Part shown: positions 1 to 5,687 of the stretch, piece after piece | Position numbering within the stretch: the stretch's first letter is position 1 | Layout: each line of letters begins with the position of its first letter | Source: Bryobacterales bacterium | Lineage (GTDB): Bacteria > Acidobacteriota > Terriglobia > Bryobacterales > Bryobacteraceae | Length of the DNA: 9,643 nucleotides | NCBI GenBank assembly: GCA_003487005.1 | Contig: DNFG01000059.1 | Span: 1-9,643 of the forward strand | Direction of reading: 5' to 3' | Notes under the pieces: generated by a model | What the model was told of the DNA's origin: nothing | Seen by the model: only the letters and a program-made list of their open reading frames with translations | Databases searched by the model: none | Translations under genes and position numbers: made by a program

Positions 1-15
1 GTTGTGTTCGGACAT
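1..15 (-). CDS. Start of a minus-strand gene running off the left edge (5 codons only)
   Basis: Reading the minus strand, an ATG at 15-13 opens a frame encoding M-S-E-H-N before the window ends. It is preceded by GAGGTG (minus strand, positions 30-25) with a 9-nt spacer, a good Shine-Dalgarno match. An A-rich stretch lies between them. The spacing and the lack of any competing signal make a real gene start plausible. It would be transcribed divergently from the sulfatase, with the 31-473 gap as the shared control region. Five residues are far too few to assign a function, and a chance ATG after a purine-rich stretch cannot be excluded. Confidence 0.45.
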
Positions 16-30
16 CGTGTTTTTCACCTC

Positions 31-376
31 GATTTAATTGGAAAAGGGGGATTGGGGGATCCGAACGGGGGGATTTGCTATGTGACTGATTCGGGACGAA
101 ATATTGTTTTTGAAGCGGTGTGAACGGGTTTCGGGCGGGGGGCGCCTGGCGGTTGGGGCGGAGGCGCTGGAGGCAGATGGAATTGGTGCCTGGGACCGAT
201 TTCGGGTTGGGTCGGTTGCTCCGGTACTTATTCTCTGGCTGTAAGTTGTGGAAATGATTAGGGCCGGGATGGGGAGCTTCTGGCTCCACTTCGCGGGTGG
301 CGGTGGGGCCTGGCGGGAAGTGGTTGAAAAGAGGCTGGTTAAAAAAGTGCCGGAGGAGAAGGACCGGCGGGAATTT
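31..376. other. Intergenic region, no gene supported
   Basis: No convincing coding sequence is seen here. The one short plus-strand frame (248-466) has a composition unlike a protein, lacks a ribosome binding site and runs through the structured element at 377-440. The left part (31-120) is clearly more A+T-rich than the rest and would be the natural place for a promoter serving the minus-strand gene at the left edge, but I cannot pick a convincing -35/-10 pair. Three G-tracts lie at 46-50, 54-58 and 67-72. A small hairpin (GGAGC 273-277 with GCTCC 283-287, loop of 5) is present and may be chance. Confidence 0.5.
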
Positions 377-440
377 GGTCCCCGGCACGGAGGGCCTCCA
401 CTGCCTCGCGCTGACGCGCGAGGCTCGTCAGCCGGGGGCC
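377..440. repeat. Structured palindromic element (three-way-junction stem-loop), REP-like
   Basis: An outer stem pairs GGTCCCCGGC (377-386) with GCCGGGGGCC (431-440), ten pairs including one G-T wobble. Inside is a perfect 9-bp hairpin, GCCTCGCGC (403-411) with GCGCGAGGC (416-424), closed by the tetraloop TGAC. A smaller 4-bp hairpin can form at 389-399. An alternative, mutually exclusive stem pairs GCTGACG (410-416) with CGTCAGC (426-432). No T-tract follows, so it does not look like an intrinsic terminator. Its compact nested palindromes resemble intergenic REP/RAYT-type elements or a structured 5' leader. It sits about 30 bp before the sulfatase start. The pairing is seen directly; the class assignment is inference. 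Confidence 0.5.
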
Positions 441-458
441 GTGGGGGGCTGGATTGCG

Positions 459-464
459 TACACT
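459..464 (+). promoter_or_regulatory. Candidate -10 box (TACACT) before the sulfatase
   Basis: TACACT differs from TATAAT at two positions and lies 9 nt before the ATG at 474. Initiation here would give a leaderless or nearly leaderless mRNA, which would fit the absence of a clear Shine-Dalgarno sequence. There is no good -35 box at the usual spacing. That position falls within the 3' arm of the structured element. The prediction is weak. Confidence 0.25.
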
Positions 465-473
465 GAATGGATC

Positions 474-1808
474 ATGATGGATCGTCGCGGGTTCATGCAG
501 GTGGCGGCCGGGGTGACCGGGCTGGCGGCGGTGGAGAGGCCGAATGTCCTTCTGATTATTACGGATCAGCAGACGCACAATGCGATGTCGTGTGCGGCGA
601 ATCCGTGGTTGAAGACGCCGGCGCTGGATTCGCTGGCGGAGCGGGGGACGCGATTTTCGGCGGCGTATTGCACATATCCGGTGTGTTCGCCGTCGCGGGG
701 GTCGATCTTTACGGGGCGGATGCCGCACGAAACGGGCGTGCGGTTGAACGGGCAGGCGGTGCGCGAGGGGGTACCGACGCTGGGCGAGTTGTTCCGGAAC
801 GCGGGTTACGAGACGGTCTATGGAGGCAAGTGGCATCTGCCGCGCGGGTTCGATGGAATGACGGGGTTCACGCGGCTGATTGGCGGGCATGCGCTGGGCG
901 AGAAGATGGACCGGCCCCTGGCGGATGCTTCCGCCGCGTGGCTGCGGGGCAAGCCGAAACAGCCGTTTCTGCACGTGGCTTCGTTCATGAATCCGCACGA
1001 TGTGTGCTACTGGATTCGGGCGCATCCGGGTTCGCGGCAGCACGCCGATCCGGACCGGTATCCGCCCGCGCCGGGCAACATGGCGGTGGACCCGCTGGAG
1101 CCCGAAGCGATTCAGTTTCACCGCCGGACGGGCTATGACGCGATGTCGCAGGCGGTGGGGATTGCATTGTCGTGGCGGCGCGACGACATCCGGCATTACA
1201 TTCACGATTACTACCGGACGGTGGAGGAGGTGGACCGCTGCACGGGGCAGGTGCTGGCGGCATTGCGCGAGGCGGATCTGGAGCGCAACACGATTGTGGC
1301 GTTCATTTCCGATCATGGCGAGGGATTAGGCGGGCATTTATGGGCGCAAAAGGCGTCGTTTTATGAGGAATCGGCGCGCATTCCGATGATTCTGGCCGGA
1401 CCCGGGATTCGCGCGGGCCGGACGGAGTACACGACGCTGGCTTCGCTGGCGGATCTGGTTCCGACGTTCTGCGACTATGCGGGGATCGCGATTCCCGGGG
1501 ACGTGCGCGGCGTGAGTTTACGGCCGGTGCTGGAGGGCGGCGGGCCGATCCGGAGGGCGTTTGTCGCCGGCGAACTGATTTACCAGGATCAGACGCGCGA
1601 AGGCCGGATGATCCGGACGGCGCGGCACAAGTATGTTGTCTTCAATGGCGGGGCGAGGCCCGAGCAGTTGTTCGACCTGGAGACGGACCCGGGCGAGGTG
1701 CTGAATCTGGCGGCGCGGCCGGAGGGGCAGGCGGAACTGGACCGGCACCGCGCGATATTGCGGGCGTGGATTCGGGAGACCGCGGACGATTTCAAGATGC
1801 CGGTCTAG
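474..1808 (+). CDS. Sulfatase (formylglycine-dependent, type I / S1 family)
   Basis: It hydrolyses a sulfate ester (or sulfamate) using a formylglycine made from an active-site cysteine by a separate maturation enzyme, which is not in this window. The modification signature C-S-P-S-R followed by G-S-I-F-T-G begins at Cys71. Metal-site residues appear as T-D-Q (Asp31, Gln32) and Asp280-His281 in S-D-H-G-E. The G-G-K-W-H motif supplies Lys119 and His121. Length (444 aa) is normal for compact bacterial sulfatases. The N-terminus M-M-D-R-R-G-F-M-Q resembles a Tat twin-arginine motif, but the hydrophobic stretch after it is only about 11 residues before the first core strand (P-N-V-L-L-I), so export is uncertain. 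I chose ATG 474 (ATG 477 is equally possible). A GTG at 297 in the same frame would translate the palindromic element and give a non-protein-like extension. The substrate (sulfated glycan, choline sulfate or other) cannot be read from the sequence. Confidence 0.9.
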   Translation: MMDRRGFMQVAAGVTGLAAVERPNVLLIITDQQTHNAMSCAANPWLKTPALDSLAERGTRFSAAYCTYPVCSPSRGSIFTGRMPHETGVRLNGQAVREGVPTLGELFRNAGYETVYGGKWHLPRGFDGMTGFTRLIGGHALGEKMDRPLADASAAWLRGKPKQPFLHVASFMNPHDVCYWIRAHPGSRQHADPDRYPPAPGNMAVDPLEPEAIQFHRRTGYDAMSQAVGIALSWRRDDIRHYIHDYYRTVEEVDRCTGQVLAALREADLERNTIVAFISDHGEGLGGHLWAQKASFYEESARIPMILAGPGIRAGRTEYTTLASLADLVPTFCDYAGIAIPGDVRGVSLRPVLEGGGPIRRAFVAGELIYQDQTREGRMIRTARHKYVVFNGGARPEQLFDLETDPGEVLNLAARPEGQAELDRHRAILRAWIRETADDFKMPV

Positions 1809-2266
1809 GCGGCGCCGGGTTCGTCGGCTCGGGTGCGGACGAGGAGGAGGTTGGTGCCTTCCTGGATGATCTCGCCCTGGGCGTTGCGGAGTTCAAGGGC
1901 GAGGGTCAGGATGCCGCGATTGCCTTTACTGGTGAGGCGTTTTTCCGTGACGGTGAGGCGGCCGACGATGCGATCGCCGGCGAAGAGGGGTTTGCGGAAG
2001 TTCCACTGCCAGGAGAGGGAGGCGACGGAGGCGAAGGTCTTTTCGGCCCGGTTTTTGAGGCCGTCGAGGAGGATGAGACCGAGGAGACCGTGGGCGACGC
2101 GGCGGGGGAAGCCGAGGGAGCGGGCGAATTCGTCGTCCATGTGTAGGGCGAAGAAGTCGCCGGAGAGTCCGGCGTACTGGACGATGTGGGCGTCGGTGAT
2201 GGTGAGACCGGCGGTTTCGATGGAGAGGCCGGGTTCGATGTCTTCGTAGAAAAGCAGTTGGCTCAT
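1805..2266 (-). CDS. MaoC-like hotdog-fold dehydratase / (R)-specific enoyl-CoA hydratase family
   Basis: This is a 153-aa single hotdog-domain protein, the usual length for MaoC/PhaJ-type hydratases, which reversibly add water to 2-enoyl-CoA to give (R)-3-hydroxyacyl-CoA. The hydratase motif is clear: Y-A-G-L-S-G-D at 31-37, then His42, and V-A-H-G-L-L at 57-62. Asp37 and His42 have the +5 spacing of the catalytic Asp/His pair of PhaJ. The usual N-P between them is F-A here, as in many MaoC relatives that act on other acyl-CoA thioesters, so the substrate is open. The start is ATG at 2266-2264. AAGGA lies about 12 nt upstream, a little far. The frame stays open far upstream, but only as antisense to the neighbouring operon. 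The gene converges on the sulfatase with a 4-bp overlap at CTAG and diverges from the SDR gene, suggesting a shared control region with the acyl-CoA operon. Confidence 0.88.
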   Translation of the reverse strand: MSQLLFYEDIEPGLSIETAGLTITDAHIVQYAGLSGDFFALHMDDEFARSLGFPRRVAHGLLGLILLDGLKNRAEKTFASVASLSWQWNFRKPLFAGDRIVGRLTVTEKRLTSKGNRGILTLALELRNAQGEIIQEGTNLLLVRTRADEPGAA

Positions 2267-2283
2267 GGTGGGGATGATTCCTT

Positions 2284-2361
2284 TGGTCCGTGGACATGGT
2301 AAACCAGCGGGGAGGCTGGCGGGAAGGCGGGGGGCGCGGAGCACGATAGAATAGCGGACCA
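2284..2361. promoter_or_regulatory. Divergent control region with 7-bp inverted repeat
   Basis: The 114-bp gap between the divergent MaoC-like and SDR genes holds TGGTCCG (2284-2290) and its exact reverse complement CGGACCA (2355-2361), 64 bp apart. A smaller dyad, GTCC-GT-GGAC, lies at 2287-2296. Such paired half-sites could be operator sites for a regulator acting on both genes. However, a 7-bp pair in a region this size is not far above chance expectation, so this is only a suggestion. Confidence 0.2.
2347..2352 (+). promoter_or_regulatory. Candidate -10 box (TAGAAT) for the SDR operon
   Basis: TAGAAT matches TATAAT at five of six positions and lies 28 nt before the SDR start at 2381. That would give a leader of roughly 20 nt. 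No good -35 hexamer is visible at 16-18 nt spacing, so this is a weak prediction. It is the only strong -10-like hexamer on the plus strand in this gap. Confidence 0.35.
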
Positions 2362-2380
2362 GTTGGATTGAAAAGAGACG

Positions 2381-3154
2381 ATGCAGGAAGCGAAGACAGG
2401 GCGGCCGGTGGCGCTGGTGACCGGGGCGGCGCGGGGGATCGGGCGGGGTTGCGCGGTGGCGCTGGCGCGGGCGGGTTTCGATCTGGTGCTGTGCGACCGG
2501 GAGGGCGAGGAAGAGCGGCGGTTGCTGGGGGAGGTGAGCGCGGTGGCGGTGACGGTGCATGCCGATGTCGCGGACATTGCGCGGCACGAGGCGCTGATCG
2601 GGACGGCCCTCGAACGGTTCGGCCGGCTCGACTGCGTGGTGAACAACGCGGGCGTGGGGGTGCTGCGGCGCGGCGACCTGCTGGAGGTGACGCCGGAGAG
2701 CTATGACCGGTGCCAGGCGGTGAACACGCGGGCGGTGTTCTTTCTGTGCCAGGCGGCGGCGCGGGCGATGCTGGCACGGGAGGCGGAGGAAGGGCGGCAC
2801 AGGAGCATCATCAACATCACGTCGAGCAACGCGGTGGCGGTGTCGGTGGCGCGGGGGGAGTATTGCGTGTCGAAGGCGGGGGCGAGCATGGTGACGCGGT
2901 TGTTCGCGCTGAGGTTGGCGGCGCGGGGGATTGGGGTTTACGAGATCCGGCCGGGGGTGATCGAGACGGCGATGACGGAGCCGGCGAAGGAGTTCTATGA
3001 CGAGCGGATCGCGCAGGGATTGGTGCCGGTGGGGCGGTGGGGTTATCCGGCGGACGTGGCGGCGACGGCGGTGGCGATGGCGGAGGGGCGGTTGCCGTAC
3101 ACGGTGGGGCAGGCGATCAGCGTGGATGGCGGGCTGATCATTCCGCGATTTTGA
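2381..3154 (+). CDS. Short-chain dehydrogenase/reductase (FabG-like, 3-oxoacyl reductase annotation class)
   Basis: This is a classical SDR of 257 aa that oxidises or reduces a hydroxyl/keto group with a nicotinamide cofactor in the cytoplasm. The cofactor-binding motif T-G-A-A-R-G-I-G is at 14-21 and N-N-A-G at 88-91. The catalytic tetrad is Asn115, Ser148, Tyr161 and Lys165 (Y-C-V-S-K), with the standard 13-residue Ser-Tyr spacing. Asp39 at the end of the second strand points to NAD(H) rather than NADP(H), which fits a catabolic dehydrogenase better than a biosynthetic FabG. The C-terminus has the usual V-D-G-G motif. Only a weak purine-rich ribosome site (AAAAGAGA) precedes the ATG. It is the first gene of the operon, 11 bp before the enoyl-CoA hydratase. 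A 3-hydroxyacyl-CoA substrate is plausible from the neighbours, but sugar or polyol SDRs share these motifs. Confidence 0.9.
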   Translation: MQEAKTGRPVALVTGAARGIGRGCAVALARAGFDLVLCDREGEEERRLLGEVSAVAVTVHADVADIARHEALIGTALERFGRLDCVVNNAGVGVLRRGDLLEVTPESYDRCQAVNTRAVFFLCQAAARAMLAREAEEGRHRSIINITSSNAVAVSVARGEYCVSKAGASMVTRLFALRLAARGIGVYEIRPGVIETAMTEPAKEFYDERIAQGLVPVGRWGYPADVAATAVAMAEGRLPYTVGQAISVDGGLIIPRF

Positions 3155-3165
3155 GGAGAGCCAGG

Positions 3166-3966
3166 ATGGACGAGAGAGAGCAAAGTGAATCGCAGGTGCT
3201 GCTGGAGCGGGTGTCGTTGAACGGAACGACGTGGGCGGAGGTGATTCTGAATCGTCCGGAAAAGGGCAACGCGCTGACGATGGCGATGCTGGAGCGGTTG
3301 GGCGCGATTGCGGAGGAGATCGGGCGGGACCGCGAAATCCGGGCGGTGGTGCTGCGCGGGCGCGGGCGATTCTTCTGCACGGGCGGGGATATCGCGGCGT
3401 GGGGGGCGATGACGCCGCACGAGATGGCGCAGCGGTGGATCCTGCCGGGGATCGAGGTTTTCCAGCGACTGGCGGCGTTGCCGCAGCCTGTGATCGCGGT
3501 GATTCAGGGCCATGTTTTCGGGGGCGGGATGGAACTGGCGATGGCGGCGGATCTGCGGATCGCGGTGCGGGGGGCGAAGTTGGGGGTGCCGGAGGTGTCG
3601 CTGGGGATGATTCCGGGGTGGATGGGCGTGCGGAGACTGGCGGAGACGATCGGGGTGGCGCGGGCGAGTCACATGGCGTTGCTGGGGACGCCGGTGACGG
3701 CGGAACAGGCGCTGGATTGGGGACTGGTGACGGCGGTGGCGGAGGATGAAGCGGACCTGGAGAGGCAGACGGCGGCGTGGCGCGAGCGGTTGTGCGCGAA
3801 CGCGCCGGCGGCGATGGGCCTGGTGAAAGGACTGCTGGCGACGATGCGGGCGGACCTGCGTCATCATCACGCGAATGCCGTGGCGGAGGCCGCGGGGACG
3901 GAAGATTGTGCGGAGGGCGTGCGCGCCTTTCGGGAGAAGCGCGCGGCGGCATTTCGGGGCCGCTGA
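3166..3966 (+). CDS. Enoyl-CoA hydratase/isomerase (crotonase family)
   Basis: This is a 266-aa crotonase-fold protein that acts on acyl-CoA thioesters in the cytoplasm. The first oxyanion-hole segment F-F-C-T-G-G-D-I lies at 69-76 and the second, G-H-V-F-G-G-G-M-E-L-A, at 115-125. Glu123 and Glu143 align with the two catalytic glutamates of true enoyl-CoA hydratases (rat Glu144 and Glu164), with the same 20-residue spacing. Hydration of 2-enoyl-CoA to (S)-3-hydroxyacyl-CoA is therefore the best call. Isomerases and other crotonase enzymes often lack one of these residues. ATG 3166 is chosen because GGAG at 3155-3158, right after the SDR stop codon, gives a 7-nt spacing. The frame stays open further upstream, but that extension lies inside the SDR gene. 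It sits between the SDR and CoA-transferase genes with gaps of 11 and 20 bp, so co-transcription is very likely. Confidence 0.92.
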   Translation: MDEREQSESQVLLERVSLNGTTWAEVILNRPEKGNALTMAMLERLGAIAEEIGRDREIRAVVLRGRGRFFCTGGDIAAWGAMTPHEMAQRWILPGIEVFQRLAALPQPVIAVIQGHVFGGGMELAMAADLRIAVRGAKLGVPEVSLGMIPGWMGVRRLAETIGVARASHMALLGTPVTAEQALDWGLVTAVAEDEADLERQTAAWRERLCANAPAAMGLVKGLLATMRADLRHHHANAVAEAAGTEDCAEGVRAFREKRAAAFRGR

Positions 3967-3986
3967 AGAAAGGGAAGGAAGATTTC

Positions 3987-5516
3987 ATGGGCAGAACGCG
4001 ATTCATGAGCGCCGCGGAGGCGGCCGCGCTGGTCAACGACGGCGATGTGGTGGCGATCAGCGGCAATGGCGCGGGGATGAGTTCGGCGGAGGCTGTGTTC
4101 GAGGCGATCGAGCGGCGGTTTCTGGACAGCGGGCATCCTCGGGATCTGACGCTCATTCATTCGCTGGGGCTGGGGGACCGGGAGTCGATGGGGACGAACC
4201 GGTTCGCGCATGCTGGGATGCTGCGCAAGGTGATCGCGGCGCATTTCACGTGGTCGCCGAAAATTCAGCAGATGATTCGCGAGAATGAGATTGAAGCGTA
4301 TTGCTTTCCGGGGGGCGTGATTCAGCATTTATTGCGCGAGATTGGGGCGGGGCGGCCGGGACTGTTTACGCATTCGGGGCTGGAGACGTTCGTGGACCCG
4401 CGCCAGCAGGGCGGGCGGTGCAATGAGCGGAGCCGCGAGGAGCTGGTCGAATTATTGGAAATTGGCGGGCAGGAGGTGCTGCATTATAAGCCGTTCAAGG
4501 TAAATGTGGGGTTGATTCGGGGGAGTTTTGCGGACACGGCGGGGAATCTGAGTCCGGAGGAAGAGGCGATCGACATGGATATCCACACGATCGCGCTGGC
4601 GGCGCGCAATAGTGGCGGGGTGGTGATTGCGCAGGCGCGGCGGGTGGTGGAGCGGGGGAGTCTGCATCCGCGGCATGTGCGGGTGCCGGGGGTGATGGTG
4701 GACGCGGTGGTGGAAGCGCCGGAGCAGGAGCAGTTTTACGGGTTGGGTTATGACGCGACGATCAGCGGCGGGCACCGGGCGCATCTGGGGACGGTGGCGG
4801 CGGAGATTCCGGCGAAACTGGAGCGGCGGATCATTGCGCGGAGGGCGGCACTGGAACTGCGGGATGGGGCGTCGCTCAATTTCGGCTATGGCATTCCGGG
4901 GGGGATTTTCGGGGTGATCGCGGAGCAGGGCGGGGAAGACGGGTTCTGGATGAGCGTGGAACAGGGCACGCACAACGGCCGGATGCTGGACGGGCGGTTG
5001 TTCGGGGCGTCACGGAACACGGATGCCATCGTTTCGTCGATCGAACAATTCGACTATTACAGCGGAGGCGGGATCGATATTACGTTTCTGGGCATGGGCG
5101 AGGCGGATGAAGAGGGGAATGTGAACGTCTCGCACCTGGGCGGGAACCTGATCGGGCCGGGCGGGTTCATCGAGATAGCGCAGAACGCGAAAAAGGTGGT
5201 GTTTTGCGGGACTTTTGACGCGCAGGGGTCGAAGGTGGAGTGGGCGGAGGGGCGATTGCGGGTGGTGCAGGCGGGCAAAGTGCGGAAGTTCGTGAAACAG
5301 GTCGAACGGATTACGTTTTCGGCGAACTACGCGCGGCGGCGGGGGCAGGAGGTGTTGTACATCACGGAGAGGGCGGTGTTCCGGCTGGGGGAGGAGGGAC
5401 TGGAGTTGGTGGAGGCGGCGCCGGGGGTGGATGTGGAGCGGGACATCCTGGCGGCGATGGAGTTCCGGCCGCGGGTGGGGGTGGTGGGGGCGATGCTGGA
5501 ATCAGTCTTCGTGTGA
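3987..5516 (+). CDS. Family I CoA-transferase with fused alpha and beta domains (acyl-CoA:acetate/propionate CoA-transferase type)
   Basis: The enzyme moves CoA between a donor acyl-CoA and a free short-chain acid through a glutamyl-CoA thioester. The protein is 509 aa, matching fused-subunit enzymes such as E. coli YdiF and clostridial propionate CoA-transferase. The N-terminal alpha-like half (about 1-270) has the glycine-rich G-D-V-V-A-I-S-G-N-G start and V-N-V-G-L-I-R-G near the middle. The C-terminal beta-like half carries S-V-E-Q-G with Glu325, equivalent in position to the catalytic glutamate of the family (Glu324 in C. propionicum Pct, Glu333 in YdiF). It is followed by the conserved G-G-G-I-D-I-T-F-L-G and G-N-V-N-V-S segments. 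ATG 3987 has AAGGAAG just upstream. An in-frame upstream extension would lie inside the hydratase gene. As the last gene of the operon it probably supplies or recycles the CoA ester used by the SDR and hydratase. The acid substrate is unknown. Confidence 0.92.
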   Translation: MGRTRFMSAAEAAALVNDGDVVAISGNGAGMSSAEAVFEAIERRFLDSGHPRDLTLIHSLGLGDRESMGTNRFAHAGMLRKVIAAHFTWSPKIQQMIRENEIEAYCFPGGVIQHLLREIGAGRPGLFTHSGLETFVDPRQQGGRCNERSREELVELLEIGGQEVLHYKPFKVNVGLIRGSFADTAGNLSPEEEAIDMDIHTIALAARNSGGVVIAQARRVVERGSLHPRHVRVPGVMVDAVVEAPEQEQFYGLGYDATISGGHRAHLGTVAAEIPAKLERRIIARRAALELRDGASLNFGYGIPGGIFGVIAEQGGEDGFWMSVEQGTHNGRMLDGRLFGASRNTDAIVSSIEQFDYYSGGGIDITFLGMGEADEEGNVNVSHLGGNLIGPGGFIEIAQNAKKVVFCGTFDAQGSKVEWAEGRLRVVQAGKVRKFVKQVERITFSANYARRRGQEVLYITERAVFRLGEEGLELVEAAPGVDVERDILAAMEFRPRVGVVGAMLESVFV

Positions 5517-5645
5517 GGGGGTGGGGGCCGCGATTGAACGGGCGTTCGCCTTTTCTACAGGTTTTTGGCTATCTGTTGAGAGTCTTTGCGCGCGGAAAGC
5601 GAATGAACAATTGACTGCCGTGAACTGACTGAGGGTCGCGAGGGA
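5517..5645. other. Intergenic stretch between CoA-transferase and RHS gene
   Basis: No gene is supported here. There is no convincing intrinsic terminator after the CoA-transferase; the best candidate has a 3- to 4-bp stem before TTTT at 5551-5554. A TTGACT hexamer at 5611-5616 resembles a -35 box but has no -10 partner at normal spacing. The stretch is less G-rich than the operon before it, as expected for a boundary between transcription units. Confidence 0.4.
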
Positions 5646-5676
5646 GTGCTTGTGGTGGATGACCACCAGCGGGCAC
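5646..5676 (+). promoter_or_regulatory. Leader hairpin abutting the RHS ribosome binding site
   Basis: TGGTGG (5653-5658) pairs perfectly with CCACCA (5663-5668) across an ATGA loop. GTGC (5646-5649) can pair with GCAC (5673-5676) across a small internal loop. The structure ends directly before the Shine-Dalgarno GGAGG at 5677-5681, which is 6 nt from the ATG at 5688. Its position suggests an effect on translation or mRNA stability of the RHS gene. It lacks a T-tract and is therefore not a terminator. Function is inference. Confidence 0.4.
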
Positions 5677-5687
5677 GGAGGGGGATT

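Noticed and set aside
46..72. Possible G-quadruplex from three G-tracts
   Set aside because: Only three tracts of three or more G are close together; a fourth tract is missing at suitable spacing, and G-runs are common throughout this strand.
377..440. Cloverleaf-like folding suggesting a tRNA
   Set aside because: Only 64 nt long, no T-loop consensus, no anticodon arm of the right size and no acceptor/discriminator arrangement.
248..466. Small 72-codon plus-strand frame upstream of the sulfatase
   Set aside because: No ribosome binding site, low-complexity Gly/Arg composition, and it overlaps the structured element.
297..473. In-frame 59-residue N-terminal extension of the sulfatase starting at GTG 297
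   Set aside because: It would translate the palindromic element, is Gly/Arg/Lys-rich without signal-peptide character, and puts the twin-arginine motif in the middle of the protein.
339..1316. 325-codon minus-strand frame over the sulfatase
   Set aside because: Arg/His/Pro-rich antisense shadow of a clear sulfatase gene; it also crosses the palindromic element.
2267..4156. Very long open frame on the minus strand extending the MaoC-like gene upstream by 630 codons
   Set aside because: It is antisense to the SDR, hydratase and part of the CoA-transferase. It encodes Pro/Arg/His-rich low-complexity sequence without domain motifs. Stop codons are rare on this strand because of the G-ending codon bias of the sense genes.
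5536..5554. Possible intrinsic terminator after the CoA-transferase
   Set aside because: The stem is only 3-4 bp (GAAC/GTTC or GGC/GCC) before four T residues, too weak to call.
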